The notes beneath the pieces are model-generated. The model did no database searches, was not told where the DNA came from, and saw only the letters and a list, made by a program, of their open reading frames with translations. A stretch of 64,000 nt of DNA from JACRCT01 sp049841135 (GTDB lineage Bacteria; Myxococcota; Myxococcia; Myxococcales; UBA5297): positions 1,054,001 to 1,118,000 of the forward strand of contig JASGHK010000004.1 in NCBI GenBank assembly GCA_049841135.1. The letters are read 5' to 3'. The first letter of the stretch is position 1. The number at the start of each line of letters is the position of its first letter. Shown one piece after another: positions 19,851 to 29,900 of this stretch. The position numbers were made by a program, and so were the translations under genes.

Positions 19851-20614
19851 CTACGCCTTCTTCAGGAAGTCCAGGAGGTCCTTCACGGCCCCCAGCGAAA
19901 AGTGATCGTCCGGAGCCGGGGTTGTGGCCAGCCGGACTCCCAGCATCCCGCCCAGGCAAGCGGTGACCTCCGGGATCGCCTGACCGCGCTTGACCGACAG
20001 CTCGGCCCGCGCCGCCCAGAACAGCTCCCCCCAGCTCATCTGCCCGCGCTCGAGCAGGCTCGGGAATGCGAGGAGCAGCTCCTGCCAGCCGCTGTCCGAG
20101 CGGCCGTCGCCGTCGAACTGGGCAAGCCAGGCCGAGAGCCCTTCGCAAGCTCGCCAGCGCCTGCGACCGGAGCCGTCGCCTGCAGCGCTGGATGCGCCGC
20201 GAAGGCCAGCGCCAGCGTCCGGCGCCCTTCGGCGTCGAGCGCCTCGACGGCCGTCGCGAGCCACGGCAGCCATTGCCGCTCCGCCTCGATCGCGTCCACC
20301 GCGTAGGCGATGCGCGAGCAGCGCACGACGTTCAGGTACCCCAGTAGCGCGAGCCGCCGGCTCGCCGCCGAGCCCGGGTCTTCCGAGCTCGGCTGCGCGA
20401 GGGCCCTCGGGAGCCACGGTCCCAGGAAGCTGAAGTACCGCCGGCTGGACTCGACGACCTCCGCCAGGGCGCGCCCCACGGACTTGGCGGCGAGGGGACC
20501 CGGCCCTTGGTCCTCGCAGAAGCCGTACAGCGAGCGGGGGAGCCCGTCGTACCAGGCGGCGAGCACCGCCCACCCGTTCTCGAGCGCGCTCGGCGGCGGT
20601 GATCGATGGGCCAT
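19851..20614 (-). CDS. Uncharacterised protein, frameshifted
   Basis: I do not recognise this protein. It begins MAHRSPPPSALENGWAVLAA at 20614 and runs through a helical, Trp/Leu/Ala-rich sequence (EVVESSRRYFSFLGPWLPRA, LNVVRCSRIAYAVDAIEAER) to about 20155, where the frame is lost. The other frame continues EGLSAWLAQFDGDGRSDSGW to LGAVKDLLDFLKKA. The break lies at GAGCTTGCG and needs one base added. Corrected length is about 254 residues. There are no signal peptide or catalytic motifs. Only 8 bp separate it from the upstream CaCA-like transporter gene, so it belongs to that operon. Confidence 0.6.
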
Positions 20615-20622
20615 GGCCTTGC

Positions 20623-21531
20623 TCACTCCAGGCTCCAGCTCTCGGCGTGCCGCGCGCGGACCGCCGAGATGCCGCAGGCGACCAGCGCCACCGCCGCGAT
20701 GGGCACGCTCGCCCAGCGCTGCGCGGCGATCACCGGAGACGGCCAGATCGCGCCGGCGAGGCCCAGCGCCAGGGTCATGCTCAAGACCACCCGGCCCAGC
20801 GTGTTCTCCATGGCGATGTCCGCGACGCCGTCCTTGATGGCCCGCCAACCTGCGACGAGGCCTGGGAGCGCGACCCCCGCGGCGGCCACGGCCCCGGCCG
20901 CTTCCACCGGCACGCGGACGCCCGCCTCGGCGACGCCGGCATAGGCGGTGACCAGGACCGAGCCGGCGGCGACCGCAGCACCGCCGAGCAGCGTCTCGGC
21001 GCCGATGGCCCAGGCCGAGCTGCCCGGGGCGCTCTGGTTCTCGACGAGGACGCTGCGCACCTCGGAGTAGACGTTCCGGTCGTGCAGCTTCACCAGGCCG
21101 TCGAAGAACAGGTAGGCCGCGCCCACCAGCAAGAGCCCCCAGGCACTGATGCTCTCGCCCGCGCCGGAGACGGCCGGCAGCGTCCACACGCCTGCGGCCG
21201 CCAACAGGAACAGGCACGCCACCGCCAGCCCGCCGGGCCCTGCGAAGGGTGAGCTGCCGGTCGACAAGCAGGACTGGAGCAGCGCGAGGACGTTGAGCAC
21301 GACCGTGGTGAGGACGAAGGCCACGGCGAACTCGGTCTGCCGCTGGGCGCTCGCCACCGCGGCGATCGTCGCCACGGGGATCGTCGTGGCCAGGGCCAGC
21401 AGCGTGCGCCCGGACAGCACGTGCGGGAGCTCCAGCCGCCGCCCCAGCCCGACCAGCCCGCTCGTGAGCAGCCAGCCTCCGGCCGACGCGCAGGCGATCC
21501 CCAGGCAGAGCTGAAGCATCGGCATCGCCAT
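20623..21531 (-). CDS. CaCA-like (Na+/Ca2+ exchanger-type) membrane protein
   Basis: 302 residues, with about ten hydrophobic segments in two halves. The first half contains LLALATTIPVATIAAVASAQ and the second VALPGLVAGWRAIKDGVADI followed by AMENTLGRVV; these stand where CaCA exchangers carry their alpha-repeats, but the acidic and Pro residues are degenerate. The transported ion cannot be stated. ATG 21531 follows the upstream gene's TGA with no gap. It is in an operon with a small membrane protein (upstream) and a helical protein (downstream). Confidence 0.65.
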   Translation of the reverse strand: MAMPMLQLCLGIACASAGGWLLTSGLVGLGRRLELPHVLSGRTLLALATTIPVATIAAVASAQRQTEFAVAFVLTTVVLNVLALLQSCLSTGSSPFAGPGGLAVACLFLLAAAGVWTLPAVSGAGESISAWGLLLVGAAYLFFDGLVKLHDRNVYSEVRSVLVENQSAPGSSAWAIGAETLLGGAAVAAGSVLVTAYAGVAEAGVRVPVEAAGAVAAAGVALPGLVAGWRAIKDGVADIAMENTLGRVVLSMTLALGLAGAIWPSPVIAAQRWASVPIAAVALVACGISAVRARHAESWSLE

Positions 21532-21975
21532 TCAGGGCTCCGGCAGGCGCCTCGGGAACGGGAGGACTTCCGCGTCCGCCGACGCTTCGCTCGAGGCGCT
21601 GCCTCTCAGCGCCAGCGCCAGCGGGATGCACAGCTCGCTGCGCACCAGCCCGAAGAGCCCCAACGCCACGTAGATGCAGCCGACGGCGGCGACCGCTCCA
21701 CGCAAGGACCCGCTCTCGAGCCGCTCAGCGCTCATCCACGCGACGAGCCCCGCGCCTCCCAAAGCGACGACACCCCACAGGATCCGGAACCTGAGCGGCA
21801 CGGCGACCCTGATGCTCGCGGCTGCCGCCGCCGGGCGAACCGGGAGCATCACGACCCGCGCGCCGGCCGACTCGAGCTTCCCTCGACCGATGTCGTGGTT
21901 GCCCTGCATCCCTGCGCTTCGCAGCAATCCACATACCAGGCGCGCAGGGCTCGGAGGCTGGCCCGAGCGTGGCAA
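21532..21975 (-). CDS. Small membrane protein
   Basis: Up to 147 residues; ATG at 21909 (MQGNHDIGRG) is an alternative start. Two membrane segments are visible: LWGVVALGGAGLVAWM (about 68-84) and AVAAVGCIYVALGLFGLV (about 94-111). The C-terminus is a soluble Ser/Ala/Pro-rich tail. Its stop directly abuts the CaCA-like gene's start, indicating co-translation. No family recognised. Confidence 0.55.
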   Translation of the reverse strand: MPRSGQPPSPARLVCGLLRSAGMQGNHDIGRGKLESAGARVVMLPVRPAAAAASIRVAVPLRFRILWGVVALGGAGLVAWMSAERLESGSLRGAVAAVGCIYVALGLFGLVRSELCIPLALALRGSASSEASADAEVLPFPRRLPEP

Positions 21976-22005
21976 GATGCTTCCCGGCCTTGCAATCTGC
22001 GCCGG

Positions 22006-23379
22006 TCAGCGGACGGGGTCTTCTCGCTCCCGCTCGCGCCGATGGATCGTGGAGACGTCAATCCCCAGGATCTCGGCGGCCTTCGTCTTGTTCCCCTGGC
22101 AGCGGTCGATCACGTGGCGGATGTACTCCGCCTCGAGCTGGCGGAGCGTGACGAGCGACTGCTTCGCCGCGTCGAGGGGCGAAGGTCCTTCGGTCAGGCC
22201 CGGCGCGATGTTGGCCAGGTCCGCGAGCTCGACCGACTCCTTGCCGCAGACGATGACGGCTCGCTCGACCACGTTCTCGAGTTCGCGCACGTTTCCCGGC
22301 CAGGAGAAGCGCGAGAGCGCGTGCAAGGCCGCCTCGGAGACCTTCCGGACCTTCGCCGCCGAGTACCGGGCCCTCGCCTGCTCGAGGAAGTGGGCGACGA
22401 GCGAGGGGATGTCCTCGGGCCGGTCGCGCAGCGCGGGGATGACCACCGGCAGGACGTTGAGGCGGAAGTACAGGTCCGCCCTGAACTTCCCCTCCTTGAT
22501 GCGCGCCTCGATGTCCTGGTTCGTGGCGGCCACGATGCGCACGTCCACCTTCCGTGAAGTGTCGGCGCCCACGGGCCGGATCTCGCCGTCCTCGAGGACC
22601 CTCAGGAGCTTGGTCTGGAGGACCGGCGCCATGTCGCCGATCTCGTCCAGGAAGAGCGTGCCTCCGTCGGCCTCGACCAAGAGCCCGCGCCGGGTGGTCG
22701 TCGCGCCGGTGAAGGCCCCGCGGACGTGACCGAAGAGCTCGCTCTCCAGGAGCTGCTCGGAGAGCGCCGTGCAGTTCACGGCGACGAACGGGCTGTCCTT
22801 GCGCGGGCTGTGGTGGTGGATGCCCCTGGCGACCAGCTCCTTGCCCGTCCCGCTCTCGCCGCGGACGAGCACCGGCGCCTGGGACGCGGCGATCCGCTCG
22901 ACGACCTCGAAGAGGTTGAGCATCGCCCTGCTCTTGCCCACCATCGCCCCCAGGCCCACGCGCTGCTCGGCCATCCGCCGCAGGGCCCGGTTCTCGTCGG
23001 TCAGCTGCCGCTCGCGCAGGGCGCGCTGCACGAAGACCAGCAGCTCCTCGTAGGCGAAGGGCTTGGCGACGTAGTGGTAGGCGCCGCGCTTGATGGCCTC
23101 GACCGCGGTGTCGATGGCGCCGAAGGCGGTCATGAGCAGGACCGCAGGCGGAGGCTCGGTGGCCTTGGCCGCCTCGAGCACGTCGAACCCGTCGGCCTTC
23201 TCCATCCTCAGATCGCAGATGACGACGTCGAAGAGCTTCTCCCGGACCAGGGCGATGGCCTCCTCGCCGCCGGAGGCGAGGCGCACCCGGTAGCCCGAGT
23301 CCGTGAGCTGGTCTCCCAAGACCCGCGCCATCTCGACGTGGTCATCGACGACCAGGATGTGGGCCCTAGGCGACGCCAT
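22006..23379 (-). CDS. NtrC-type sigma-54-dependent response regulator
   Basis: 457 residues. The receiver domain (LVVDDHVEMARVLGDQL, phospho-acceptor Asp in VVICDLRM, Lys in YVAKPFAYEE) is followed by an AAA+ domain: Walker A GESGTGKE, the sigma-54-contacting GAFTGA loop, Walker B GGTLFLDEIGD, and the FRADLYFRLNVLPVVIPALR block. The C-terminal Fis-type helix-turn-helix is NKTKAAEILGIDVSTIHRR. It activates sigma-54 promoters after phosphorylation by the kinase immediately upstream, whose 3' end overlaps this gene by 14 bp. Targets are not evident locally. Confidence 0.96.
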   Translation of the reverse strand: MASPRAHILVVDDHVEMARVLGDQLTDSGYRVRLASGGEEAIALVREKLFDVVICDLRMEKADGFDVLEAAKATEPPPAVLLMTAFGAIDTAVEAIKRGAYHYVAKPFAYEELLVFVQRALRERQLTDENRALRRMAEQRVGLGAMVGKSRAMLNLFEVVERIAASQAPVLVRGESGTGKELVARGIHHHSPRKDSPFVAVNCTALSEQLLESELFGHVRGAFTGATTTRRGLLVEADGGTLFLDEIGDMAPVLQTKLLRVLEDGEIRPVGADTSRKVDVRIVAATNQDIEARIKEGKFRADLYFRLNVLPVVIPALRDRPEDIPSLVAHFLEQARARYSAAKVRKVSEAALHALSRFSWPGNVRELENVVERAVIVCGKESVELADLANIAPGLTEGPSPLDAAKQSLVTLRQLEAEYIRHVIDRCQGNKTKAAEILGIDVSTIHRREREREDPVR

Positions 23380-25496
23380 GGTTCGGCTCCCTCACCGCTT
23401 CCGACGCGACGGGCCAGTGCACGACCACCCGCGTCCCGGACTTCGTGCTGCTCTCGATCTCGACGTGGCCCCCGTGGCTTCGCACGATCTGTGCCACGAT
23501 CGTCAGCCCGAGGCCGGTCCCCTGCCCGCGCTTCTTGGTGGTGAAGAAGGGGTCGAAGACCTGGAGCCGGTGGTCCTCGGCGATCCCGGCGCCGTCGTCG
23601 GCCACCTCGATGCGCAGCATGGCGTTGCCGGCGGTGGTCACCGGCCCCACCGAGCTCGCCGAGAAGCTCGATGGTCCCGGACGCGCCGCAGGCATCGAGC
23701 GAGTTCATGGCCAGGTTGACGAGCACCTGCTGGAGCTGGTCGGGGTCGGCCGAGACCTGAGGCAGCCCTGGCGGAATGGAGACCTTGAGGCTGACCTTGC
23801 GCCGCTGCGCCTCGAACCTGAGCAGCTCGACGACCCCCTGGGCCACCGCCAGGAACTCGACGGAGCGGGCCGCCACCGTCCGCGGCCGCGAGAAGTCGAG
23901 CAGCTGCCGGATGGTGCGCGCCACCAGGTCGATCTGCTCGACGATGACCTTGAGGCTCGCCAGGAGCGTCTGGTCGGGGCCGACCTTGCCGGACAGGTAT
24001 TCGGCTCGGGCGCGGACCACGCTCAGCGGCGTGCCGATCTCGTGCGCGATGCCGGCGGCGAGCACGCCGACGGTCGCGAGCTTCTCGGCGCGCGAGAGCT
24101 GCTCGGCCATCGCCTTGACCTCGCTCAGGTCCTCGAACACCACGATGACCCGGGCGTCTTCCGAGCCAGGCTGCAGCGGCACCGCCTGGATGGCGTACTC
24201 GCCCTCGCTGCCGAAGAGCTCGCTCCCCTTCCCGCGCAGGCTCGTCGCCAGTCCCGAGGAGCGCACCTTCGCGGCCAGCGCCGCCAGCCCGGAGCCGACC
24301 TGCGCTGGCGCCTGCGCGAAGGCCTGCTCGAGCCGAAGCCCCTCGACGGGCCGCTCCAGGCGCTCCTTGAACGCTCGATTGACCGAGGTGACGCGCCCGT
24401 CCTCGGACAGGACCAGGACCGCCGTGGGGATGGTGTTGAGGATCTTCTCGGTCTTCTCGTGGAGGTGCGCCAGGCGCTCCGCGTGGCGCAGCCGCTCGCG
24501 GGTGGCGATGGCCCGCCGCGAGGCGACGACGAAGTAGAGGCCGAACGCCACCAGCAGGAACGCGATGGCCCCGGAGGTCAGGAGCACCCGGAGCGCGTTC
24601 GCCCACTGCTCCGAGCGCAGGTAGGCCATGCTGGTGACCGCCGCCACCGTCCACTCGTCGCCGCCCGGCACCTTGACCGGAGCGAAGGCGACGACCGCCT
24701 TGGCTTCGCCGAGCCCGAGCGCGGCGGCCTCCGCCTCGCTGACGACGACCGAGTCCTGCTCGTGGCGCCGCATCCGCTCGGCCAGCGCGCCGATCACCGC
24801 CGGCGAGCGCGCCTGGGTGCTCTGGAACGCCTGGGCGAACTCCGGGTCGATCGCCGGGTTGACCCTGCCGTAGGGGCCGATGACCAGCAGGTGGGTCATC
24901 GACGAGCGGGCCATCAGCTTGAGCCGGCCGAAGTAGTGCGCGGTGTGCGCGAGGACGACCAGCGCCGCCCGCTTGCCGTTGGCCTGGGTGAAGGCGGTGG
25001 CGAAGGCCCGGAGCCAACCCGTGGCGTCTCCCTCCACCGGGGGCGAGGTGACCACCTCACCGTCCGGCTCCGCCATGGCGCGCCGGGCCGCGTCGGCGAG
25101 GGCCCCGCGATAGCGGTCGACGTCGTGGTTGGCCAGCGGGTCGGTGACGCCCAGGACCCGCGTCAGCGAGTCGTCGTAGAGGTGCATCATCTGGTACGGC
25201 TTCACGACCGCCAGCAGCGCCGCGAGCGCGCGCCGGCTCTCCTCGATGGAGCCGGCGTCCTTGATGAGCTGGGCGGTGACCGTCAGGTCCTTGCCGATGT
25301 CGGCGAAGTCGGAGGCGATCTCCACGGCCGCCCGCGCCACCTGCTCGCGCTGCTCGGCGACCAGCCGCAGCTCGAGGTTGGCGCGGTCGCGGGTCGACCA
25401 GTTCAGGGACACCACCACCACCGCGGCCAGAGCCACCGAAACCAGCGCCACCGCCGCAATGGTCGAGCGCGTCATGGAACCCAGCCAGCGTTGCAT
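23366..25496 (-). CDS. Membrane sensor histidine kinase, frameshifted
   Basis: About 709 residues after correction. TM1 is IAAVALVSVALAAVVVVSL (about 12-30), a periplasmic sensor region spans about 30-290, and TM2 is GAIAFLLVAFGLYFVVA. A PAS domain follows (NTIPTAVLVLSEDGRVTSVN), then the H-box AAGIAHEIGTPLSVV, N-box LVNLAMNSLDACG, and G-boxes VADDGAGI, DPFFTTK and GTGLGL. The frame breaks at 23663-23669, where GAGCTC would restore TIELSASSVGPV. Both sides are conserved, so I annotate one gene. It overlaps the NtrC-type regulator by 14 bp and surely phosphorylates it. The signal sensed is unknown. Confidence 0.93.
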
Positions 25497-25649
25497 CGCG
25501 CCACGCTCCCTCGCATCTTGCCACGCTTGCCGGCCGCTTCCGTTCGGCTTGGCCGGCGCCGTTCTGGCATCGCCGGTGCACCGCTCGCGCCAGTTCGCTC
25601 GGGCGGCACCTCTCCGACAGCTCGAGCGCTGGCACCCTGGGATGACTGG

Positions 25650-26049
25650 ATGAAGCGGCAGATCTTGGTGATTGCTGATCAGCCCTGGATTCGGGCGCGG
25701 ATCGCGAGGGGAGCTCGGCCCCTGGTGCGACGTGGTGGCCCTCGCGACCGGCGCCCTCGCCCGCGACAGGCTCCGCACGGTGGGCAAGTCCTTCTGCGCA
25801 GTGGTCGTCGACCGGGGCGAAGAGCCCAACGACGAGGCGCTCGCCCTGCTGCGCGAGGTGCGGCGCGACCTCCCTTCCTCCCGGCGCGTCCTCCTCTCCC
25901 GCCGGGCTCCGATCGAAGCGCGCCTGGACGGCCCGGCCCGGGTCTTCGACGCCCTCTTCACGGTGCCGTGGCCCGAGGGCGAGCTGCTCCGCCTCGTCCG
26001 CAAGCTCCTCGATCCCGACGCGCCCGACCCCGGGCACGTGCCTTGCTAA
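25650..26049 (+). CDS. Receiver-like domain protein, frameshifted
   Basis: About 132 residues after removing one base at 25711-25716, where GGGGAGCTC should read GGGAGCTC (RIARELGPWCDVV). The fold pattern is that of a lone response-regulator receiver: ILVIADQPWIRARIA (first strand and acidic residue), CAVVVDRGEEPND (phospho-acceptor position), RRVLLSRR. The conserved Lys-Pro after the fifth strand is replaced by VPWPEGE, so phosphorylation may be lost. It is divergent from the histidine kinase across 153 bp. Possibly an adaptor or pseudo-receiver. Confidence 0.6.
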
Positions 26050-26182
26050 CCCCTCGGCTCGAGTGGCCAGGACCCGAGGCCGGACACCTCGGGCGAAGGT
26101 CCGCATGGCGACCTCAACGTGCGACCGCCTTCGACTGCCCATCCTGGCCACTCACTTCACTTCGCCGGAATCGACCTGCCCT

Positions 26183-26911
26183 GTGCGCCTGCGCTTCGAC
26201 TGGCTCCCCGCCTTGGTTCTGGCTGCTTCCTGCAGCCCGGGCAGCAGCCCCGTCAAAGTCGGCAGCTTCGAGCTGGACCCCAGGGCCACGCTCTTCTGGA
26301 GCAGCGGAGCCGACGCCCGAAAGACGACCCGGGTCGTCATCTCCGACGATGCCGACCTCTGCCAGGGGTTCGAGAGCGCAGACCTCTGCGACCCGGGTAC
26401 GAGGCTCGGGATGCCGTCGTCGGGACGCTTCCTCGTGCTGTCGGTGACGGGCGCGGAGCCTGGGACCTACCGGGTGCCGGAAGCCGCGTCGCTGTCGCTC
26501 TACGTGAAGGACGACTCGGAAGGCCCGGTCGTCACGGCCAGCTCCGGGACGGTGACGCTCTCGGCGTTCAAGGCCGGCGAGGGAGCCCAGGGCCGCTACT
26601 CCGTCGCTCTGGCCAGCGGCGCCACCCTCACCGGGACCTTCAGCGCAGACCCTTGTGGCTCGCTCGACCGCCTGACCTTCCGGGTGGCCCAGGTCCCGTT
26701 GAGCTGCTCCACCTCCTTCCTTCCCACCGTCTGTTCGACCACCTGTACCTGCGGCGCCCGCACGCTGAGCGCGGACTGCTCGCGCACCGATTCCGCTTCG
26801 AGCTGGAGCTGCACGTGCAACCGCGAAGGCGAGCGCTCCAAGTGCGAGACGGCCGCGAGCAGCTCGAACGTCTGCCTGGACGGGAACGGCTGCTGCAGCC
26901 TCCGCTTCTGA
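26183..26911 (+). CDS. Lipoprotein with cysteine-rich C-terminus
   Basis: About 242 residues from GTG 26183, chosen because it puts the lipobox LVLAASC about 16 residues in; ATG 26105 is an upstream alternative that would bury the signal. The central part is beta-rich (RFLVLSVTGAEPGTYRVPE, GTVTLSAFKAGEGAQGRYSV). The last 75 residues hold about 12 cysteines (CSTTCTCG, WSCTCNREG, NGCCSLRF). No family recognised; predicted surface or outer-membrane lipoprotein. It lies 30 bp before the next secreted protein in the same orientation. Confidence 0.65.
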   Translation: MRLRFDWLPALVLAASCSPGSSPVKVGSFELDPRATLFWSSGADARKTTRVVISDDADLCQGFESADLCDPGTRLGMPSSGRFLVLSVTGAEPGTYRVPEAASLSLYVKDDSEGPVVTASSGTVTLSAFKAGEGAQGRYSVALASGATLTGTFSADPCGSLDRLTFRVAQVPLSCSTSFLPTVCSTTCTCGARTLSADCSRTDSASSWSCTCNREGERSKCETAASSSNVCLDGNGCCSLRF

Positions 26912-26941
26912 TGCCTCCGTAGCCCACGAAACGAGGACCCC

Positions 26942-29900
26942 ATGCTCCGCTCCCATGCCTGCCTCTTCGCCGCCATCCTCCTCGTCGCCGGGTGCCCCGA
27001 GGCCCCCACCGGGCCCGAGGACGCTGGAGCGAACGTGGACGCTTCCAGCCCTCCCGACGCCGCCACGGCCGCCACCGATGGCGCGCTCGCGCCGCTGGAC
27101 GCCGCGCAGGCTCCAGCGGATGCCGAGACCGGAGCGCCGGACGCCGCGCCGGAGGGCGTGGACGCTGCGGTCGAGCCCGCGGATGCGGGGCAGGAGCCTC
27201 CACGACGCCGGCGCCGAACCTGAGGATGCCTCGGCCGCTCCATCCGACGCGTCCGAGCCCTGGCCCGACGCGGCGTCGACGCCCGCCGACGCCGGCCAGC
27301 CCGCGCCGGACGTCGGCAGCGCCGGCGCCGATGCGGGGAAGCCGGCGGCGGATGCGAGCGTGGGCGACGCGGGCAGCGTCCCGGGAATCGTCGTCGAGCT
27401 CTGCAACGACAACCTGCCCCCGACGACCAGCGGGGCCACGTGCGACACGACCGCCGGCACCAACTCCAAGATCCTCCTCACCGGCACCGTGCTCGTCCCC
27501 GGCGTCGTCTACCGCGGCGGCCAGGTCCTGGTGGACGAGACCGGCAAGATCGCCTGCGTCGACTGCGACTGCAGCGCCCAGGCGGCCGGCGCCACCGCCA
27601 TCACCTGCCCGGACGCGGTCATCTCCCCCGGCCTCATCAACACCCATGACCACATCACCTACGCCAACAGCCCCCCGCCTCCGCCGACCGACGAGCGGTT
27701 CGAGCACCGCCACAACTGGCGCCGCGGGCAGAACGGCCACACCAACCTGCAGAGCAAGTACAGCATCAGCGGCGGGGCGACGACCGACACGGTGGACTTC
27801 GCCGAGCTGCGCTTCGTCCTCGGCGGCGCGACCTCGACCGTGGGGAGCGGCGGCGCGGCCGGCCTCTTGCGCAACCTGGACAAGGCGAACCTCGAGGAGG
27901 GCCTGAGCCAGACCGCGGTCCTCTTCGACACCTTCCCGCTGGGCGACTCCAGCGGGACGCTCATCACCTCCGGCTGCGGCTACAACTTCAACGACCCGGG
28001 CTGGAGGCTCCATCGACGCCTACCTCCCGCACATCGGCGAGGGCATCAACTCGGCGGCCCACAACGAGTTCGTCTGCTCCGAGTCGACGACCGGCGGCGC
28101 GCACCAGCTCATGACCGCCAAGACCTCCTTCATCCACGGCATCGCCGCCACGCCGGTGGACGCCTCGCTCATCGCCGCCCAGGGGGCGCGCCTCATCTGG
28201 TCGCCCCGCTCCAACGTCAGCCTCTACGGCGACACCGCCTCCATCCCCATGTACATGCGCATGGGCGTCCTCGTCGCGCTGGGCACCGACTGGTTGCCCT
28301 CGGGGTCGATGAACCTGCTGCGCGAGCTGCAGTGCGCGGCGGACCTCAACGACACCTACTTCGACCACTTCCTCTCCGACGAGCAGCTGTGGATGCTGGT
28401 GACCGCCAACGCCGCGCGCGCCACGGCGACCGACGATGTGATCGGCATCCTCAAGCCCGGCCTCGTCGCGGACATCTCCGTCTTCGCCAAGAAGGGCCAC
28501 GTCGACCACCGCGCGGTCATCGAGGCGAGCCCCTCGAGCGTGGCGCTGGTGCTCCGGGCGGGGAAGGTCCTCTACGGCGACGCCAACGCGGTCTCCGCCC
28601 TGGCGCAGGCCAGCCAGTGCGAGACGCTGTCGGTGTGCGGCGTCGACAAGCGCGTGTGCGTCCAGCGCGAGCTGAGCAAGAGCCTGTCCGCGCTGACCGC
28701 CTCGGAGCAGAGCAAGTACCCGCTCTTCTTCTGCGGCGCTCCGACCAACGAGCCCTCGTGCCAGCCGTCGCGCAGCTGCACCAGCACCGGCGCCGGCTGC
28801 CCCGTCGTCGCCTCCGTCAGCGGCTCGAACTCGTACGACGGGACCCCGAAGGTGGGGGACATGGACGGCGACGGCATCGCCGACGGGCTCGACAACTGCC
28901 CCAGCGTCTTCAACCCCATCCGCCCCATGGACGGCGCGAAGCAGGCGGACTCCGATCAGGACGGGCAGGGCGACGCCTGCGACCCCTGCCCGCTCTCGGC
29001 CAACACGACCGTGTGCCCCCACGTCGACCCGAACGACGCGGACGGCGATGGCTTCCCGAACACCGGCGACAACTGCCCTTCGATCGCCAACCCCGGCCAG
29101 GCGGACCAGGACGGCGACGGCAAGGGCGACGCCTGCGACCCCTGCCCGGCGAGCGCCAATCCCGGCAGCGCGGCGTGCCCCGGCACCATCTACCAGGTGA
29201 AGAACGGCACCCTGAAGGACGGCGACACCACCTCCCTCAAGAACGCCATCGTCACCGCCATCGGGACCAAGGGCTTCTTCGTGCAGGTCAAGGACGGCGA
29301 CCCCGGCTACTCCGGCGCCGACTACTCGGGGGTCTACGTCTACACCGCGGGCACCCCGTCTCCCGCGATCAAGCTCGGCGACCGCGTGTCGTTCTCGACG
29401 GCCACGGTGACGAAGTTCTACGACGAGATGGAGCTGACGAAGGCCACCTACACCGTCGACGCCTCTGCCGGCGAGGCCACGCCTCTGCCCGTGGTCATCT
29501 CGGACACCGCCCAGATCGCCACCGGAGGCTCGCGCGCCGCCGCGCTCGAAGGCGTCCTCGTCACCGTGCAGAACGTGACCGTCTTCGACCCGAATCCGAC
29601 GATCGACGCCTCGGACAAGACCGCGCCCTATGAGTTCACCGTCGGTACGGCGGGAACCGCGAGCGCCGTGCGCGTGCACGACTTCCTCTACCACCTGCCG
29701 ATGAAGCCCAGCGCCGGCGACACCTACGGGGCGGTCACGGGCATCCTGCACTGGGACTTCAACAACTCGAAGGTGGAGCCCCGCGGCGCCTCCGACTATC
29801 AGGCCGCCCCGCCCGCGCCGGCCAGGCTGGCGGCGGTCGTCCCCGCGACCGGCGCCTCGATCTTCGTGGGCTCGAGCAACTCGGTCACCTTCCCGCAGCC

